Below are positions 36,976-47,800 of a DNA stretch of 64,000 nucleotides, in pieces. Source of the DNA: Plasmopara viticola (lineage: Eukaryota; Oomycota; Peronosporomycetes; Peronosporales; Peronosporaceae). A program made the position numbers and the translations under genes. Every line of letters begins with the position of its first letter. Within the stretch, counting starts at the first letter, position 1. The stretch is from positions 1,550,001 to 1,614,000 of the forward strand of contig MBPM02000009.1 in the NCBI GenBank assembly GCA_001695595.3, written 5' to 3'. The notes under the pieces are model-generated. The model made no database searches. It saw only the letters and a list, made by a program, of their open reading frames with translations, and was not told where the DNA came from.

Positions 36976-38829
36976 ATGGAAGCTACCATCGGCTCAAGCG
37001 TGCGCGTGTTTGACGGTACGACAGACTTTCGCGTGTGGCGCGCACGTGTCGAGAATGAGCTGATGCGCTACCACCTACTGGGCTACGTCATGGTGCGCGG
37101 CTACGACGGTAGCCAGTCATTCACGTACAATGGAGAGGTTGTGCCACCCCGAACTTCCATAGTTATCGAGAACGACGAACAGCAGCAGCCAGCAAATCTA
37201 AAAGAGGAACCTTCGTGTGCAACCATTCAGCGCGGACGACTTAGCCGGTGGGACATATTGGGGGAGAGTGCCGAAGCTAAGAGTATTTTGCAGCGCTTCT
37301 TACACCCAGACGTGGAGTCAGCTATATTAAACAAGAACATTTACGACAGCTGGACGATGCTTTGTACCATCTATGGCAACCGGAGCAGTCCTGGAGCTCA
37401 CGACATGTACGAAATGCATCGAGTTATTTATCACATTCGACTGGGGGACAAAAAGGGGGAGCCTGTGAAGGAATTCATCACGCGGTGGGAGATGCTTATG
37501 CAGCAATACGCGCTGGCAACAGGGATTGAGCTGACGGACGCCTTTCGCTCCGTCACACTGACGCAAACGCTTCCTAGTGCGTGGAGACCTATGGTGGCGT
37601 CGTGGAGAGGCGTCCGGCCGTTCGTTCCCTATGCGGAGCTAGTGGAAAAAGTGGTGGCTACTCGAGAACGAATACAGGAACAGGCAGAGTCATCGAAAAC
37701 ACCTACTGCATTGAAGGTTTCATCCTCTTCGACTAGTATATCTAATGAAGCGCATACACCTCGATCAGCAGAGAGAGCTGCAGCTGACCAGCTCGCAATA
37801 GTAAAACCGTTGGTTCAAGCAATCACAAAGCCTGTTTCTGATGATAAGCCAGCATTAAAACAGACATCGAAAGTTGTCAAAAAGCAGCCCGACAAACCTA
37901 TTGTCGAGACGTCGATAAGCCCCGATAAGAGTGCGAGATTTAGCGAAAAAGCCAGTTCTATTGACGCGAGTACTGGTAGGGATAACACTCTGGACCTTCG
38001 AACTGAACAACCTAGCGTATTGGAGAAAAAGAGCTCACGCAGCCCTTGTTCTCGCGACAACAGCAAGAAACCTTCGTCGGATCGAGGGGAGAAAACTTCT
38101 AGCCCTCGCTCGTATCGAAATTCCAAGGCAAGTGATGATAAATCTGAAAAGCACCACACGCGCGACAAGCACGACTCTGAAAAAGGATACGCGTCTCACA
38201 GCCGCTACGATAGGTCTCCGCGAACCTCACGCAGTCGGTATTCCAAAAATTCTGATAGCATTGAACGCATCGACAAAATTGGCCCTGTCTCGTGCTTCTA
38301 CTGCCTCAAAGTGGGTCATCACATGAAACACTGTTGGTACTTGAAAGCCGACATTGAGAGCGGCACGACGCACGAGCCGCGCAAGAGATACACCTGCGCT
38401 GTAACGGCGGAAAGGAACGAGTATATGGTTTGCTGTCTCGAAGCTTACATCGATGAAGTGAATCGAGAGCGGGCGGCGCGCCGGACAACTAAGTCGACAA
38501 CGAGTACGTCGCGTCGAGGTGACTATGAACTTTCGGAGAGTGAAAGACGCAGTTTTCGTTCTCAGCAGCAAGACCTTGCGCTGCCGCCGCCGCCAGGTCA
38601 ACCACCAGTCTTTGCGTTTCGGGATCAGCAACAGCCATCGAATGGTAGCACCGCTACCGACTACCGCAAACGCTCGCGCAGCGTTTTTCCATCCGCTATT
38701 TCGCCACGCGATCCGCGTCTCAATCGGTCGAATAGTGTCTATCGATCTACTGATGTCGCAGAGGAGTTCTCGCCTCGAAAACGTGGTCGCACGCCATCAT
38801 TCGAGCGGCATCTTCAAGCGTACTATTAG
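36976..38829 (+). CDS. stand-alone copia-gag-like protein with CCHC zinc knuckle
   Basis: An uninterrupted 617-aa reading frame. Residues about 100-235 resemble the Ty1/copia gag (UBN2-like) region: ILQRFLHPDVESAILNKNIYDSWTMLCTIYGN, MYEMHRVIYHIRL, FITRWEMLMQQYAL and LTQTLPSAWRPM. A long charged and serine-rich linker follows (about 240-430). Then comes a zinc knuckle CFYCLKVGHHMKHC (C440, C443, H448, C453) and a C-terminal SR/RS-rich tail containing PRDPRLNRSNS. No protease, integrase or reverse transcriptase follows, and no LTR is seen nearby; the next gene starts 366 bp on. Intact frame, gene-island location and lack of pol suggest a host gene derived from a retroelement gag, likely nucleic-acid binding. 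It could also be the gag of a young element whose pol was lost. Confidence 0.8.
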   Translation: MEATIGSSVRVFDGTTDFRVWRARVENELMRYHLLGYVMVRGYDGSQSFTYNGEVVPPRTSIVIENDEQQQPANLKEEPSCATIQRGRLSRWDILGESAEAKSILQRFLHPDVESAILNKNIYDSWTMLCTIYGNRSSPGAHDMYEMHRVIYHIRLGDKKGEPVKEFITRWEMLMQQYALATGIELTDAFRSVTLTQTLPSAWRPMVASWRGVRPFVPYAELVEKVVATRERIQEQAESSKTPTALKVSSSSTSISNEAHTPRSAERAAADQLAIVKPLVQAITKPVSDDKPALKQTSKVVKKQPDKPIVETSISPDKSARFSEKASSIDASTGRDNTLDLRTEQPSVLEKKSSRSPCSRDNSKKPSSDRGEKTSSPRSYRNSKASDDKSEKHHTRDKHDSEKGYASHSRYDRSPRTSRSRYSKNSDSIERIDKIGPVSCFYCLKVGHHMKHCWYLKADIESGTTHEPRKRYTCAVTAERNEYMVCCLEAYIDEVNRERAARRTTKSTTSTSRRGDYELSESERRSFRSQQQDLALPPPPGQPPVFAFRDQQQPSNGSTATDYRKRSRSVFPSAISPRDPRLNRSNSVYRSTDVAEEFSPRKRGRTPSFERHLQAYY

Positions 38830-39195
38830 GTGGTACTCAGATTTCTCAGATCGGGGATGTTTTCAATTGGTGAATACAATTCGTACTTATCTGTAATTAT
38901 CAATTCTGTCAGGGTTTAACGAGTTAGGGGGTTTGCCAGTTTGGCACGGGAGAAGGAGCTGCGCGTGTGCGACAGCGCAATCTCTTTTTAAGAGACAGCT
39001 CTTTATACAGCAGAATAGCAAGAATAATCTGCTTGGAAGTAATAAACGTCTGACTTATTGCATCTATGAAGAAGACAGCATTGTGGAGGTAAGGGTTTAA
39101 AGCTAGTTCCGTATGGACCACGCCACAATTCCACCACATAATTACAGAAGTCTGTCGCTTACTTGAATGCCCTCTGACTTGCTCTTTGCTTTTAA
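38830..39195. other. intergenic between gag-like gene and WW/PH gene
   Basis: It should contain the promoter of the downstream gene. No clear initiator or repeat was seen. Confidence 0.4.
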
Positions 39196-41583
39196 ATGGT
39201 GTTTAGAAACAACAGCACGCTGACTAACGGCGACATCAGCACTACTACAACTACAACGACGAGTAGTACGAAGACGGGAAAAGCATCGACTACAAGTAGT
39301 ACTGTGTCTAATGCCACACCATCAAATAGTAATCGTGGGAGTCAAGGCAGTCGACGTAGTTCAGGGACGTCCACACCGGAAGGTGACAAGCTTCCGCCAG
39401 GATGGACGCGCAAGGAGAGCAAGTCTCAAAAAGGTCGCTACTATTTCATCTCCCCCGCCGGCAAGACGCAATGGGTGCCACCCGTAACAAAGTCGTCGAG
39501 TGGCAAAGCCAAAAAGTCGTTCAATTGGGTGAGCGAGGTAGAAATTTGCTTTCAGGAGGGACGGCTTGGCGTGAGTTTACGCGAAGTCCATCAGATGGAA
39601 ACCATTCTGTACTCGCAATTTCAGGCTGAAGTGGATGATTTGCCCAAAATTAATGGCAAAGCTGGACCCGCAGAGCTTCACAATTGGAGCGTGAAACCTC
39701 ACAAGCGACTGACGATTGGTATGCGTGTAATCAGTATTGAAGACACGTCATTGGCTGGACTCACGTATAAAGAAGTTGTGTCGAAGTTGAAGCACGCGTC
39801 TCGACCCGTTCGCATTAAGTTTGCTGATGTACAGAAGGGCACGGTGGAGGAAAATGGCGGTTGTAAATTGGATGGAGACAAAGCGAATAACGGAACTGCC
39901 AGTGATTCAGTAGCTTTAGGATATGGAAACTCGAGTGCATATATGCAGCAAAAGGAAGAGTACACTCGTGTGCTCGTGACGGGGGAGCTGCATATTGAGA
40001 TGTGGACGATTGAAAATAAGAAGCGTTTGCGCTCATTAACATGCATGCAGCACAAGTGGAGTACAGTGTCGAATGAATTTGATATTTTGAACGCCAAGCG
40101 AAGAGAGTTGCGGAAAGATAATGAGAATTTGAAGAATGACAAGGAGAAATACAAAATGATGATTAAAAACCTCAAGATGCAGGCAAACAATGCGATGGAA
40201 AATCCGGAACTTGTCAAGGCAAATGAATTGGCTAAGCGAAATACTGAATTGAACGACGATATTTTGAAAATGGACGCTGGCAACAAGAGACTTCGAAAAG
40301 AAAGAGACACATTGCAGGCCCAACTTGATGATCTGGAAAAACAGCTGGCGAAGGTAGAGCAAAAAGACAAGGGTGAAGACGAAGATCGTGCGACGGAAGA
40401 GGACATTTTTGGGATTGAACTTACGGCGCCGCCGAAAGAGCAGCTATCGGCATTGAAGAAGAAGAGGCGCGGACTAGAAGATGAATTGAACAAAGAACAA
40501 CGCAAAGCGAACAAGGTGCAGAAAGAGATGGAGCAGCTTACAAAACACTATGCTAGCCTTAGTAAAGAGGAGTCGGGTCTTAGTTTACCAACATCGTCGT
40601 CAAATACGTCGCATCAAGCGTCGACAGATGAAAAGGAGAAGAGTGCGGGTGGTGTTCAAACAAAGACCAGTAGCAGTAGTGGGTCTAGCAAGCCAAAATC
40701 AGAGTTTGCTGATCTTGAGGCCAAGATTTTGGAACTGCGTAAAAAGCAACGTGCTGTGGTAGACACTCTATCAAAGGCCGCCCAGGCTGGAGATCAAAAA
40801 CTTGCTAAAGAGTGTCAGCGGAAGCGTCAAAAGATCAAACAAGAGCTGAAGGAAGCGCAGGATGAGCTTAATCGACTTAAATCTGAAGGCAAGTCGGGGT
40901 CGCCATCATCTCGGACTGACTCTTCTGGCAATCAGAAAACATCGGATGAAAAGTCAACCAGCTCTAGCCGTCAAGCTTCGTCGTCATCTTCGAAGAAAAC
41001 GAGGCAAGACAATACGAGTCCACCGTCCAATGAAGCAAAAAGCGCGGACCCTGCTCCAACTTCTGGCACTTCGCGTGGAAAGATGCCGATGCTGAGCGGC
41101 TTCTTGGATAAAGGTCCGACAGAGTGGGCTGACCGCGGCATTATTAGCGGTATGAAGGCCATGCGGGGCTCACGGGAGCGATGGTGTGTCATCACCGCTG
41201 ATGGATATCTCAAATACTACAAGCGGCGTGGTGACTCGGTCGTGCGAGGTGAGATTAATTTGGCCGACAAAAGCTTTGAGGTCGTTTGTGAAGACCTTCG
41301 ACATGGCAAGGAGTTTGTGCTTAGCACAGACGAGCAACAGTCGCACTTTTTTACGAAAAACCCACAGGAGCTGAATAATTGGGTGAAGACTCTGCGTGCT
41401 GCCAACGCCTATTTACTTAAGTCAGCTGCCCCACCATTACCTCCGGTTCGGTCTCGTGGCGAGAAGGACAAGCAAATCACTGGCACGCCCAAGGATGTCG
41501 AGGAATTCAACCTCGATGGGCTAGTGGATGCTCTACCTGAAGACGACGAACAATTCTATGGACGTGCTACTTTAGGGTTCTAA
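39196..41583 (+). CDS. WW - PDZ-like - coiled-coil - PH domain scaffold protein
   Basis: Intronless, 795 aa. After a T/S-rich start, a WW domain lies at about residues 65-97 (LPPGW with W70, RYYFIS, W93, P96). A PDZ-like fold follows at about 115-212 (GRLGVSLREV, VISIEDTSLAGLTYKEVVSKLK, PVRIKFADV). Long charged coiled coils occupy about 290-480 and 510-570, broken by low-complexity serine linkers. A C-terminal PH domain lies at about 632-745 (LSGFLDKG, RERWCVITADGYLKYYKRRGD, EFVLSTDEQQSHFFTKNPQELNNWVKTLRAAN). The domains suggest a membrane-phosphoinositide-tethered adaptor that binds proline motifs and C-terminal peptides. The substrate or partners cannot be named. The start ATG at 39196 gives the whole frame. 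It is convergent with the ABC gene (257 bp between stops). Confidence 0.88.
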   Translation: MVFRNNSTLTNGDISTTTTTTTSSTKTGKASTTSSTVSNATPSNSNRGSQGSRRSSGTSTPEGDKLPPGWTRKESKSQKGRYYFISPAGKTQWVPPVTKSSSGKAKKSFNWVSEVEICFQEGRLGVSLREVHQMETILYSQFQAEVDDLPKINGKAGPAELHNWSVKPHKRLTIGMRVISIEDTSLAGLTYKEVVSKLKHASRPVRIKFADVQKGTVEENGGCKLDGDKANNGTASDSVALGYGNSSAYMQQKEEYTRVLVTGELHIEMWTIENKKRLRSLTCMQHKWSTVSNEFDILNAKRRELRKDNENLKNDKEKYKMMIKNLKMQANNAMENPELVKANELAKRNTELNDDILKMDAGNKRLRKERDTLQAQLDDLEKQLAKVEQKDKGEDEDRATEEDIFGIELTAPPKEQLSALKKKRRGLEDELNKEQRKANKVQKEMEQLTKHYASLSKEESGLSLPTSSSNTSHQASTDEKEKSAGGVQTKTSSSSGSSKPKSEFADLEAKILELRKKQRAVVDTLSKAAQAGDQKLAKECQRKRQKIKQELKEAQDELNRLKSEGKSGSPSSRTDSSGNQKTSDEKSTSSSRQASSSSSKKTRQDNTSPPSNEAKSADPAPTSGTSRGKMPMLSGFLDKGPTEWADRGIISGMKAMRGSRERWCVITADGYLKYYKRRGDSVVRGEINLADKSFEVVCEDLRHGKEFVLSTDEQQSHFFTKNPQELNNWVKTLRAANAYLLKSAAPPLPPVRSRGEKDKQITGTPKDVEEFNLDGLVDALPEDDEQFYGRATLGF

Positions 41584-41630
41584 GAAAGTGAACGCGGTGA
41601 CCGCGTAGTGCTGATACTTAATGTAATGAT

Positions 41631-41699
41631 TGGTTGTTTTTGTTTACCTCTGTTTAACATGAAAAAGTGGTTTTGTTCACCTCTGTTTAACATGTAAAA
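41631..41699. repeat. tandem duplication between convergent genes
   Basis: Two units of about 33-37 bp; the core ACCTCTGTTTAACATG is identical at 41646-41661 and 41679-41694. Confidence 0.85.
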
Positions 41700-41840
41700 T
41701 CGACACGTGGATTTCATCTTGTTAGATGTGAAATGTGCCTCGTGCGGCACCTTCAACGTCCCGAAATAAAACTAAAGGCACAAGACAGGCACCAACACCG
41801 AGTCAAGACCTCATTGCAAATATACAAGAAATTAAGCTAT

Positions 41841-44800
41841 CTACAACACAAAGTACTTGTTGCGCTCTTCCTCGTTCGCATTCGACGTCGCTGCTCCATT
41901 TCGATTTTCATTGTGAGTCGAATACCAATGACTTCCGCTTTCCGCGCCTGCGTCGTCGCTCGTCCTGCGACTTCGACGAGAATTGCGATTATTATAGCGG
42001 TACCACGAAGTCGTACCTGCAGGACGATTGCCGTCGCCAGCGTCATGCACCACACGCGAGCTCAGATTTTTTGTAAACTGCTGCAAGGCTAGCGCACTGT
42101 CATGCAGCTGCTTTGGCTCCTCCCCATTGACGCCAATCGTATCGGTATTTCTGCGTGGCACTGCAACACGACGACGGCTCATGGCCATCGAGACCATATC
42201 CAGCGTCTCCAAAGGAACATCTTTCTCCTCTTCTGGTTTCTCCACTTTGTGAACCATTTCAAAGAATAGCCCACCTTCTTCAACAAGCGCTTCGTAGCGA
42301 CCCTCTTCTGCCACACGTCCAGCATTCAAAACCAAAATTTGATCCGCATTCTGAGCCGTCGACAAGCGATGCGTGACGGAAATGATCGTCATGTTCATCT
42401 TGCCCGAAAGACGCTCCAGCGTTGCCACAATCGACGCCTCAGTCTCAGGGTCCAACGCACTCGTAGCTTCATCAAGCAGCAACAAACTCGGGCGCCGACA
42501 TAGAGCCCGTGCCAAGCAAATTCTTTGCGCCTGACCACCACTGAGGTTGCACGTAGCGTGCTGGCCCACCACTGTCTCAAAGCCGTCCTTGAGAGTCTTG
42601 ATAAAGTGGCACTCGGCCAGACGCGCAGCCTCTTCACATTCCGCATTTGAAGCGCTAATGCTACCGTAGCGAATATTGTCAAAAATCGTGCCGTTAAGTA
42701 TACCACCATCCTGAAACACGACAGCCGTTTGGTCCATGAAGGATTTCTTGGAAAAATTGAAAATGTCGTGACCATCAAGACGAATGCAGCCACCATCGGC
42801 ATCCTGAAATTGCATCAAACATGCCAGCAGCGTACTTTTGCCACAGCCAGACGGTCCCACAACGCAAGTGTAAGAACCACGGGGAATAGTAGCTGTCAGC
42901 TCGTTGAGAATGTAATTTTCCGATGACTTGTCATACTTAAACACAAGCTTCTCAATTCGAAGGTCGCGAGTCATCTTTGGAAGCGGTGGCATGTCCTTAT
43001 CTCCACTATTTTTGCTCACACTGGACGAACCTAGCCCAACAATGATGTCATCGACACGCTGTAAACTGCTCGCGTTACCGATAGCCACACGCATAAACCC
43101 GCCCAAAACTGTCACAGGGTTTGACACACGACTCAGCAGTGTAATAAAGCCAAAAAACTCCCCTGACGACAACTCTCTATGCCACACTTTCATTGCCAGC
43201 GAGGCTGTCATGATAGCTACAAAAATGTACATGGCTGACTCAATGTAAATCTGTACAATACTCGACCAAAAGTCCTTTGAAAATTGACTCTTTCGCAACA
43301 AAGCACACGTCTTTTTAAAGCGTGTAATAAGTGGGTCTTGGATTTCATACGCTCGCACCACTTTTTCGCAGCCCACTGCGTTCTGGAACTCAGCAGCAAC
43401 GTAGGCATTCCTTGAGCCAAATTCCTTTGAGCGCTGAGCTGCAAAACCCTGCGGGCCACTGGAAAGAAGCACGGCAGTAAACGCAAATGACATGACACCA
43501 ATGCTCGCATCCATGTACAAAGCATATCCAAACCCAAAAATTACAGCCAATAGCGGATTCAACAGGTTCCAGAAGACAGCTTGCCATAGTGCATTGACCC
43601 GCGCCACATCACTCGAAAAAAGATTATTTAAATCGCCCTCTGAGCGCTCTGCAAAAAATTGAGTATCTTGACGCAAAATTATGTTCAGCAGCGCTGCTTG
43701 CATCGACTCAGTAGCCTTTGAGATCATTTTAGACTGAAAATAGCCAACTGCGTAGTCACCAAGTACAAAGGGTACACAAAGTATAAGCACGCCCATGACT
43801 CCAAACTTAAGCGTCGCTTCATTCGCATTGCCCGAATCCATGGTATCAAAAGCATCCGATAGCTTGGCCAAGAATATAGCCAATGCTGGACTCACTGACG
43901 CATTGATGCACACAACAAAGAAGCAGAAAATGAGGTCTGCCATCTGCGTCGACCAGTGCCACAACGTACTGCGAACCACATCCATAATGCCATAGGCCAA
44001 GGTCGATGACGACGCGTCAATGTCACGCAAATGCGACAAAAATTCCGTGGCCGAAAGTGTTGGTGGACGGTAGTGCAATGCTCGTTCTAGAAAATTCATG
44101 AGCTCATCGCGAGTCATGTCACCTTCGTCGCGACCACAAATGATCACAAGATCGGTCTCCATCATCTCGATGGACATGGCTGAGATACCAGGAATACGGG
44201 CGAGTGACGCACGAAGCGACTCGATACTGATGCGAATGTGGTCCCCATTTGTACGAAATTTATGTAGTTTCTTGCTGAAAGTTCTAGCTCTGGGCTTGAG
44301 AATAAGACGACAAGCCACGATGGTCAAGTAGCCGAGACAGAACCAGTATTCTCGGCTGCCCATGGCGAATCTCAACCCAAGCAGGATGACCATAGCCATG
44401 AGGCAGAGAAAGTCAGCAATGTTCGAGTGGGACCGCAGAAGAGCGAGGCGAAGACCCAGCACACGAATGCCCATGTCAACAAAGTAGCAGAGCATCAGTC
44501 CTGACGAAAAGAGACGCGAGGCCTTCGCTGTCACTTCGTCATGGAACGTGGCCGTTTGCGTAAACGAAATGGCTAGCACCTGCACGAAGAAGTCTAAGAA
44601 CAGCGCAAATGTCTCTGAATAGTGCCATTTCCGTGAATCGATCACTCGAAGGTAGAATAGACGGTGGCCGTTGCCCGGCGCACTACTCGCACCCTTGATG
44701 GTGCGAGGGTCAGATGAGTCAGGTAATGGGCCGCCAATCTTGACAAAGCTGCCGCTGCTATCAGGCGGCACACGCTCAAAGTCTGTGGTCTCACTACTAC

Positions 44801-44858
44801 TCATACGAAGTACAGAATGGTCAAGGATGGACTCGATCCCCGCGGCCTTTGGGTACAT
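41841..44858 (-). CDS. ABC half-transporter (ABCB-like) with extra N-terminal four-helix domain
   Basis: First in-frame ATG (44858) gives 1,005 aa; the open frame extends further upstream without an ATG, so an upstream exon is possible. Residues about 84-191 contain four predicted helices: FALFLDFFVQVLAISF, SGLMLCYFVDMGIRVLGL, ADFLCLMAMVILLGL and LGYLTIVACRLILKPRARTF. An acid in helix 3 (D149) and spaced basic residues in helix 4 (R184, K188, R190, R192) recall a voltage-sensor fold. One ABC transmembrane domain (about 305-610) and one nucleotide-binding domain follow. Walker A is GPSGCGKST (K674), the Q-loop sits in VVFQDGG, the signature is LSGGQ (772-776), Walker B is LLLLDEAT (D796, E797) and the H-loop is H830. 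A basic, serine- and asparagine-rich tail of about 130 aa ends the protein. All nucleotide-binding motifs are canonical, so it should hydrolyse ATP, as a homodimer or heterodimer. Substrate unknown. Confidence 0.9.
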   Translation of the reverse strand: MYPKAAGIESILDHSVLRMSSSETTDFERVPPDSSGSFVKIGGPLPDSSDPRTIKGASSAPGNGHRLFYLRVIDSRKWHYSETFALFLDFFVQVLAISFTQTATFHDEVTAKASRLFSSGLMLCYFVDMGIRVLGLRLALLRSHSNIADFLCLMAMVILLGLRFAMGSREYWFCLGYLTIVACRLILKPRARTFSKKLHKFRTNGDHIRISIESLRASLARIPGISAMSIEMMETDLVIICGRDEGDMTRDELMNFLERALHYRPPTLSATEFLSHLRDIDASSSTLAYGIMDVVRSTLWHWSTQMADLIFCFFVVCINASVSPALAIFLAKLSDAFDTMDSGNANEATLKFGVMGVLILCVPFVLGDYAVGYFQSKMISKATESMQAALLNIILRQDTQFFAERSEGDLNNLFSSDVARVNALWQAVFWNLLNPLLAVIFGFGYALYMDASIGVMSFAFTAVLLSSGPQGFAAQRSKEFGSRNAYVAAEFQNAVGCEKVVRAYEIQDPLITRFKKTCALLRKSQFSKDFWSSIVQIYIESAMYIFVAIMTASLAMKVWHRELSSGEFFGFITLLSRVSNPVTVLGGFMRVAIGNASSLQRVDDIIVGLGSSSVSKNSGDKDMPPLPKMTRDLRIEKLVFKYDKSSENYILNELTATIPRGSYTCVVGPSGCGKSTLLACLMQFQDADGGCIRLDGHDIFNFSKKSFMDQTAVVFQDGGILNGTIFDNIRYGSISASNAECEEAARLAECHFIKTLKDGFETVVGQHATCNLSGGQAQRICLARALCRRPSLLLLDEATSALDPETEASIVATLERLSGKMNMTIISVTHRLSTAQNADQILVLNAGRVAEEGRYEALVEEGGLFFEMVHKVEKPEEEKDVPLETLDMVSMAMSRRRVAVPRRNTDTIGVNGEEPKQLHDSALALQQFTKNLSSRVVHDAGDGNRPAGTTSWYRYNNRNSRRSRRTSDDAGAESGSHWYSTHNENRNGAATSNANEEERNKYFVL

Positions 44859-47800
44859 GCACAGAGAACGCGGAAGAGGTACTACCACAGACGCTTCAAG
44901 ACCAGGACTTTTACTTGTGTTCTGTATAGGAACTGACTTGGCGGAAAAATTTCGAGCTGGCGGGGAATTAACTATTAAGTCACATTTTGTTCTAAAAAGG
45001 AAGAAGGCATGCTTTGTTTCGCTAGACTGTACACACTGACTTGATTGCACAAAAGTGTAATGAAATTCGTTCAACTGACTTGATTGCACCGAATTACAAT
45101 GTACCGATATAAATACATACCATAATTAGAGCTAATTGCACGTAATTTTGGCACTTGAAGCGCCTTGCACAAAAGGGACACCTTCGCCTTCGAGCGAAGA
45201 ATATTGTGAACACTCGTCTCCGCTAAACCGCAGAGTATTCTAAAGCTAATGCCATTACTACCAAAACAAGCTTATCTCGGTTCGTTCCCAAGTGTAAGAC
45301 CTAACGTCAGACTTGGCGGCCATGCGAAAGGTAGAGACAGGTTGGTCCGTGTTCCAGAGGCCAAGGCACGCCTTTGCTGGGCGGAGTCAAAGACTAAAAC
45401 GCTCGCTATATCCCCGACTGAATATATTGGTCGAAGTCACTAACGCGGGCTATGTGACTCACTCACCGCGAGGTACCGGTGCAAGCCGCCGTTATGAAAG
45501 AAGTCTACTACTTTCCTGGATAATGGGTCCGACAAGAAAGAATGAAATATTTGAACGGGCGTTTTCCGGCTAATGCAGGCCATAAATTGGAGCAGTTCGC
45601 TGATCCGATTTGAAACCGCGAACATTCTTTGAGGACAACTCCTCACGTGAAATTTACGAGCGTAACTTTGCTCAGTAGAATTTGTGAGTCTTCCGCGACC
45701 TTACGTCGGCTACAAGAGTGCTCTCAGCACAGCACTAAATTCCGGTATAAATTTCACCTGACGTAATAAGAAGCCTTAAAACAAAGGCACTACCGCAATT
45801 CTGTGACCATTACGGTTCAAATGACTAGTTTTAGGTAAGTCTCTAGGGTATTCCAGCTCAATAGCCAACCACCTTCGACAATATGCTCTCCGTACTTGGA
45901 CTGAATGTGTTAGAGACAATTCACCCCCGAGACGTTTTTGCTCTGACATAATATCAAGCCACGTGCAGAGAGCGTAAGGTTCGAGCGCGGGTATGGATTA
46001 GTTTTTCCATACCTAACACGCCACCAAAAGGTCTTGCCTTAGCCCGGTAAATCATGTTTAAGTCGTTGTAACGGCTCTCACTAGCTGTGTGAAGCGGGTA
46101 ACCACATCACTTTACTAAAATATAGCCGTGGTGTTTGTTTCCAAGTTCTACTATCTAGTTCATCTTTCTAAGAATTTGATCACATGCTGCTCTCACTGAC
46201 TCTTTTACATTGGTACGCTCAGGTATCTAGTATTAATGCCAAATATTTCACCAATCAAACCTTTCTAGCCTATTTGAGTATGTATCTGATAGGCTATCAA
46301 TCCTGCAAGCCATTAGCTTCGACATAACATCCACTCTATTGAGTCAACTGCTGATCCCTTCCTCGGTCTCACGTCCTTTTTGCATGATTGGCGAACGTCA
46401 GGCTTCGTTACACCAAAACCATTGTTGCGGTATCATAAGGTTCCATAGGTATTTTTAATAAAGCTTTTTGCAAGCGATTACGTTTCCAAGTTTGATGTAA
46501 ACACGTCACATATTAGTACGATGGAGAAGCAGGCTTAGCTGGCTACCGTGCGCTCGACCTTAATTTGCCTTGATGAGCCTAAAGCACTGCAAAAAAACAA
46601 AGGACTTCACAACAAGCCACCCGGGATACTCAGTAGACGCATTTTGATTCAGATCGTCAGCGTATGCGTACCGCTTAGAACGTGGTTCCGATCGCGGCCT
46701 CTACAAGTGGGGTCGTGTGGCAGCTAGAAATCACGTGGATCAACTAGAAGGATGGCCATAGTGTATTATAAGAACTCCTAGGTAAGTCGCACGACTTAAA
46801 GCTAAATTATATTCAATAGTACAGCTTAAATATCCGACAGTCCTTTTCAATCAAGCCGCACGACCGGTGGTTCAATTACTCGAAGATCGCAAACTAGAGG
46901 AACGTCTTTAGCGGTGTCGTCAAACTTTCAATGTTTCCATCATTCATTAAAAAAGAAAGCGCGATCCATCTCTACCGAGAGAGATCACGACGAACTTGAT
47001 TTATGTGAGTCTAAGGATCTAAATTGGATTTGCTAAAATACATCAACTTAATGTAGTGCACTGTACATCGTACAATACAAACGATGCTAAGCACCACATT
47101 CTCCTTTGGAATTGCGTTCGTGCAGGTACCGCTGCACTGTTCGACACATTAGAAGGTTTTAGTATCTGACAGTTCCCGTGTGTTTTTGAACACAGTGAGT
47201 CGGGGATAAAATACGATGACCTCTACTCCCGCAGTAGCCTTACTAGGAAAGCGAATGACAATGAGCTCGAAATGTTTTGAGGCAGTGGTCATTGCCTTGA
47301 GACACCGTACTTCGTGCCTGGTCCAAAATTAATGTCATGTCTTTATCCGATGTAATTTTTGATGGCGAGTCTCACATAAAACCGCTCTGAGGCTCCTTAA
47401 TTGTAGACAAAGATAATATGTATCAGCCGTACAGGCAGAGTACGCTGTGCCTTAGCTCAAAGTTATTAAAAGATCGTGAGGATCTAGTATATCCCTCTTC
47501 AAAGCTTACTCAAAGCGTGTAAATATATATATTTACCTGCAGATTGAGTTCTAGTTACATCGATTAGCGATAACTTCTTCATAACTGACTAAAATCATGA
47601 TACAGCCTACTGAAAACAAAGAATAACTTGCTGTAAGCATGAACAGCTTTGATTTTCAAGGTACCAATAGATATTGCCAAGCGAGGCAATGAATCGTGGA
47701 TCACATTATAAAAAGCCAAATTCATAAATTATTGCTGATTGCGCTAGCTGGAATAGCTTCCAAATGCACTATCTTGCTTAGGCAGCACACGAGCATTCCT

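Noticed and set aside
39699..40514. 271-codon minus-strand frame inside the WW/PH gene
   Set aside because: It mirrors coiled-coil codons of the real gene and is rich in S, F and L as expected for an antisense shadow.
44859..45089. Upstream extension of the ABC protein by 77 codons
   Set aside because: The extension begins at GTG and includes a 16-bp direct repeat; without an ATG or a clear splice acceptor I start at 44858.
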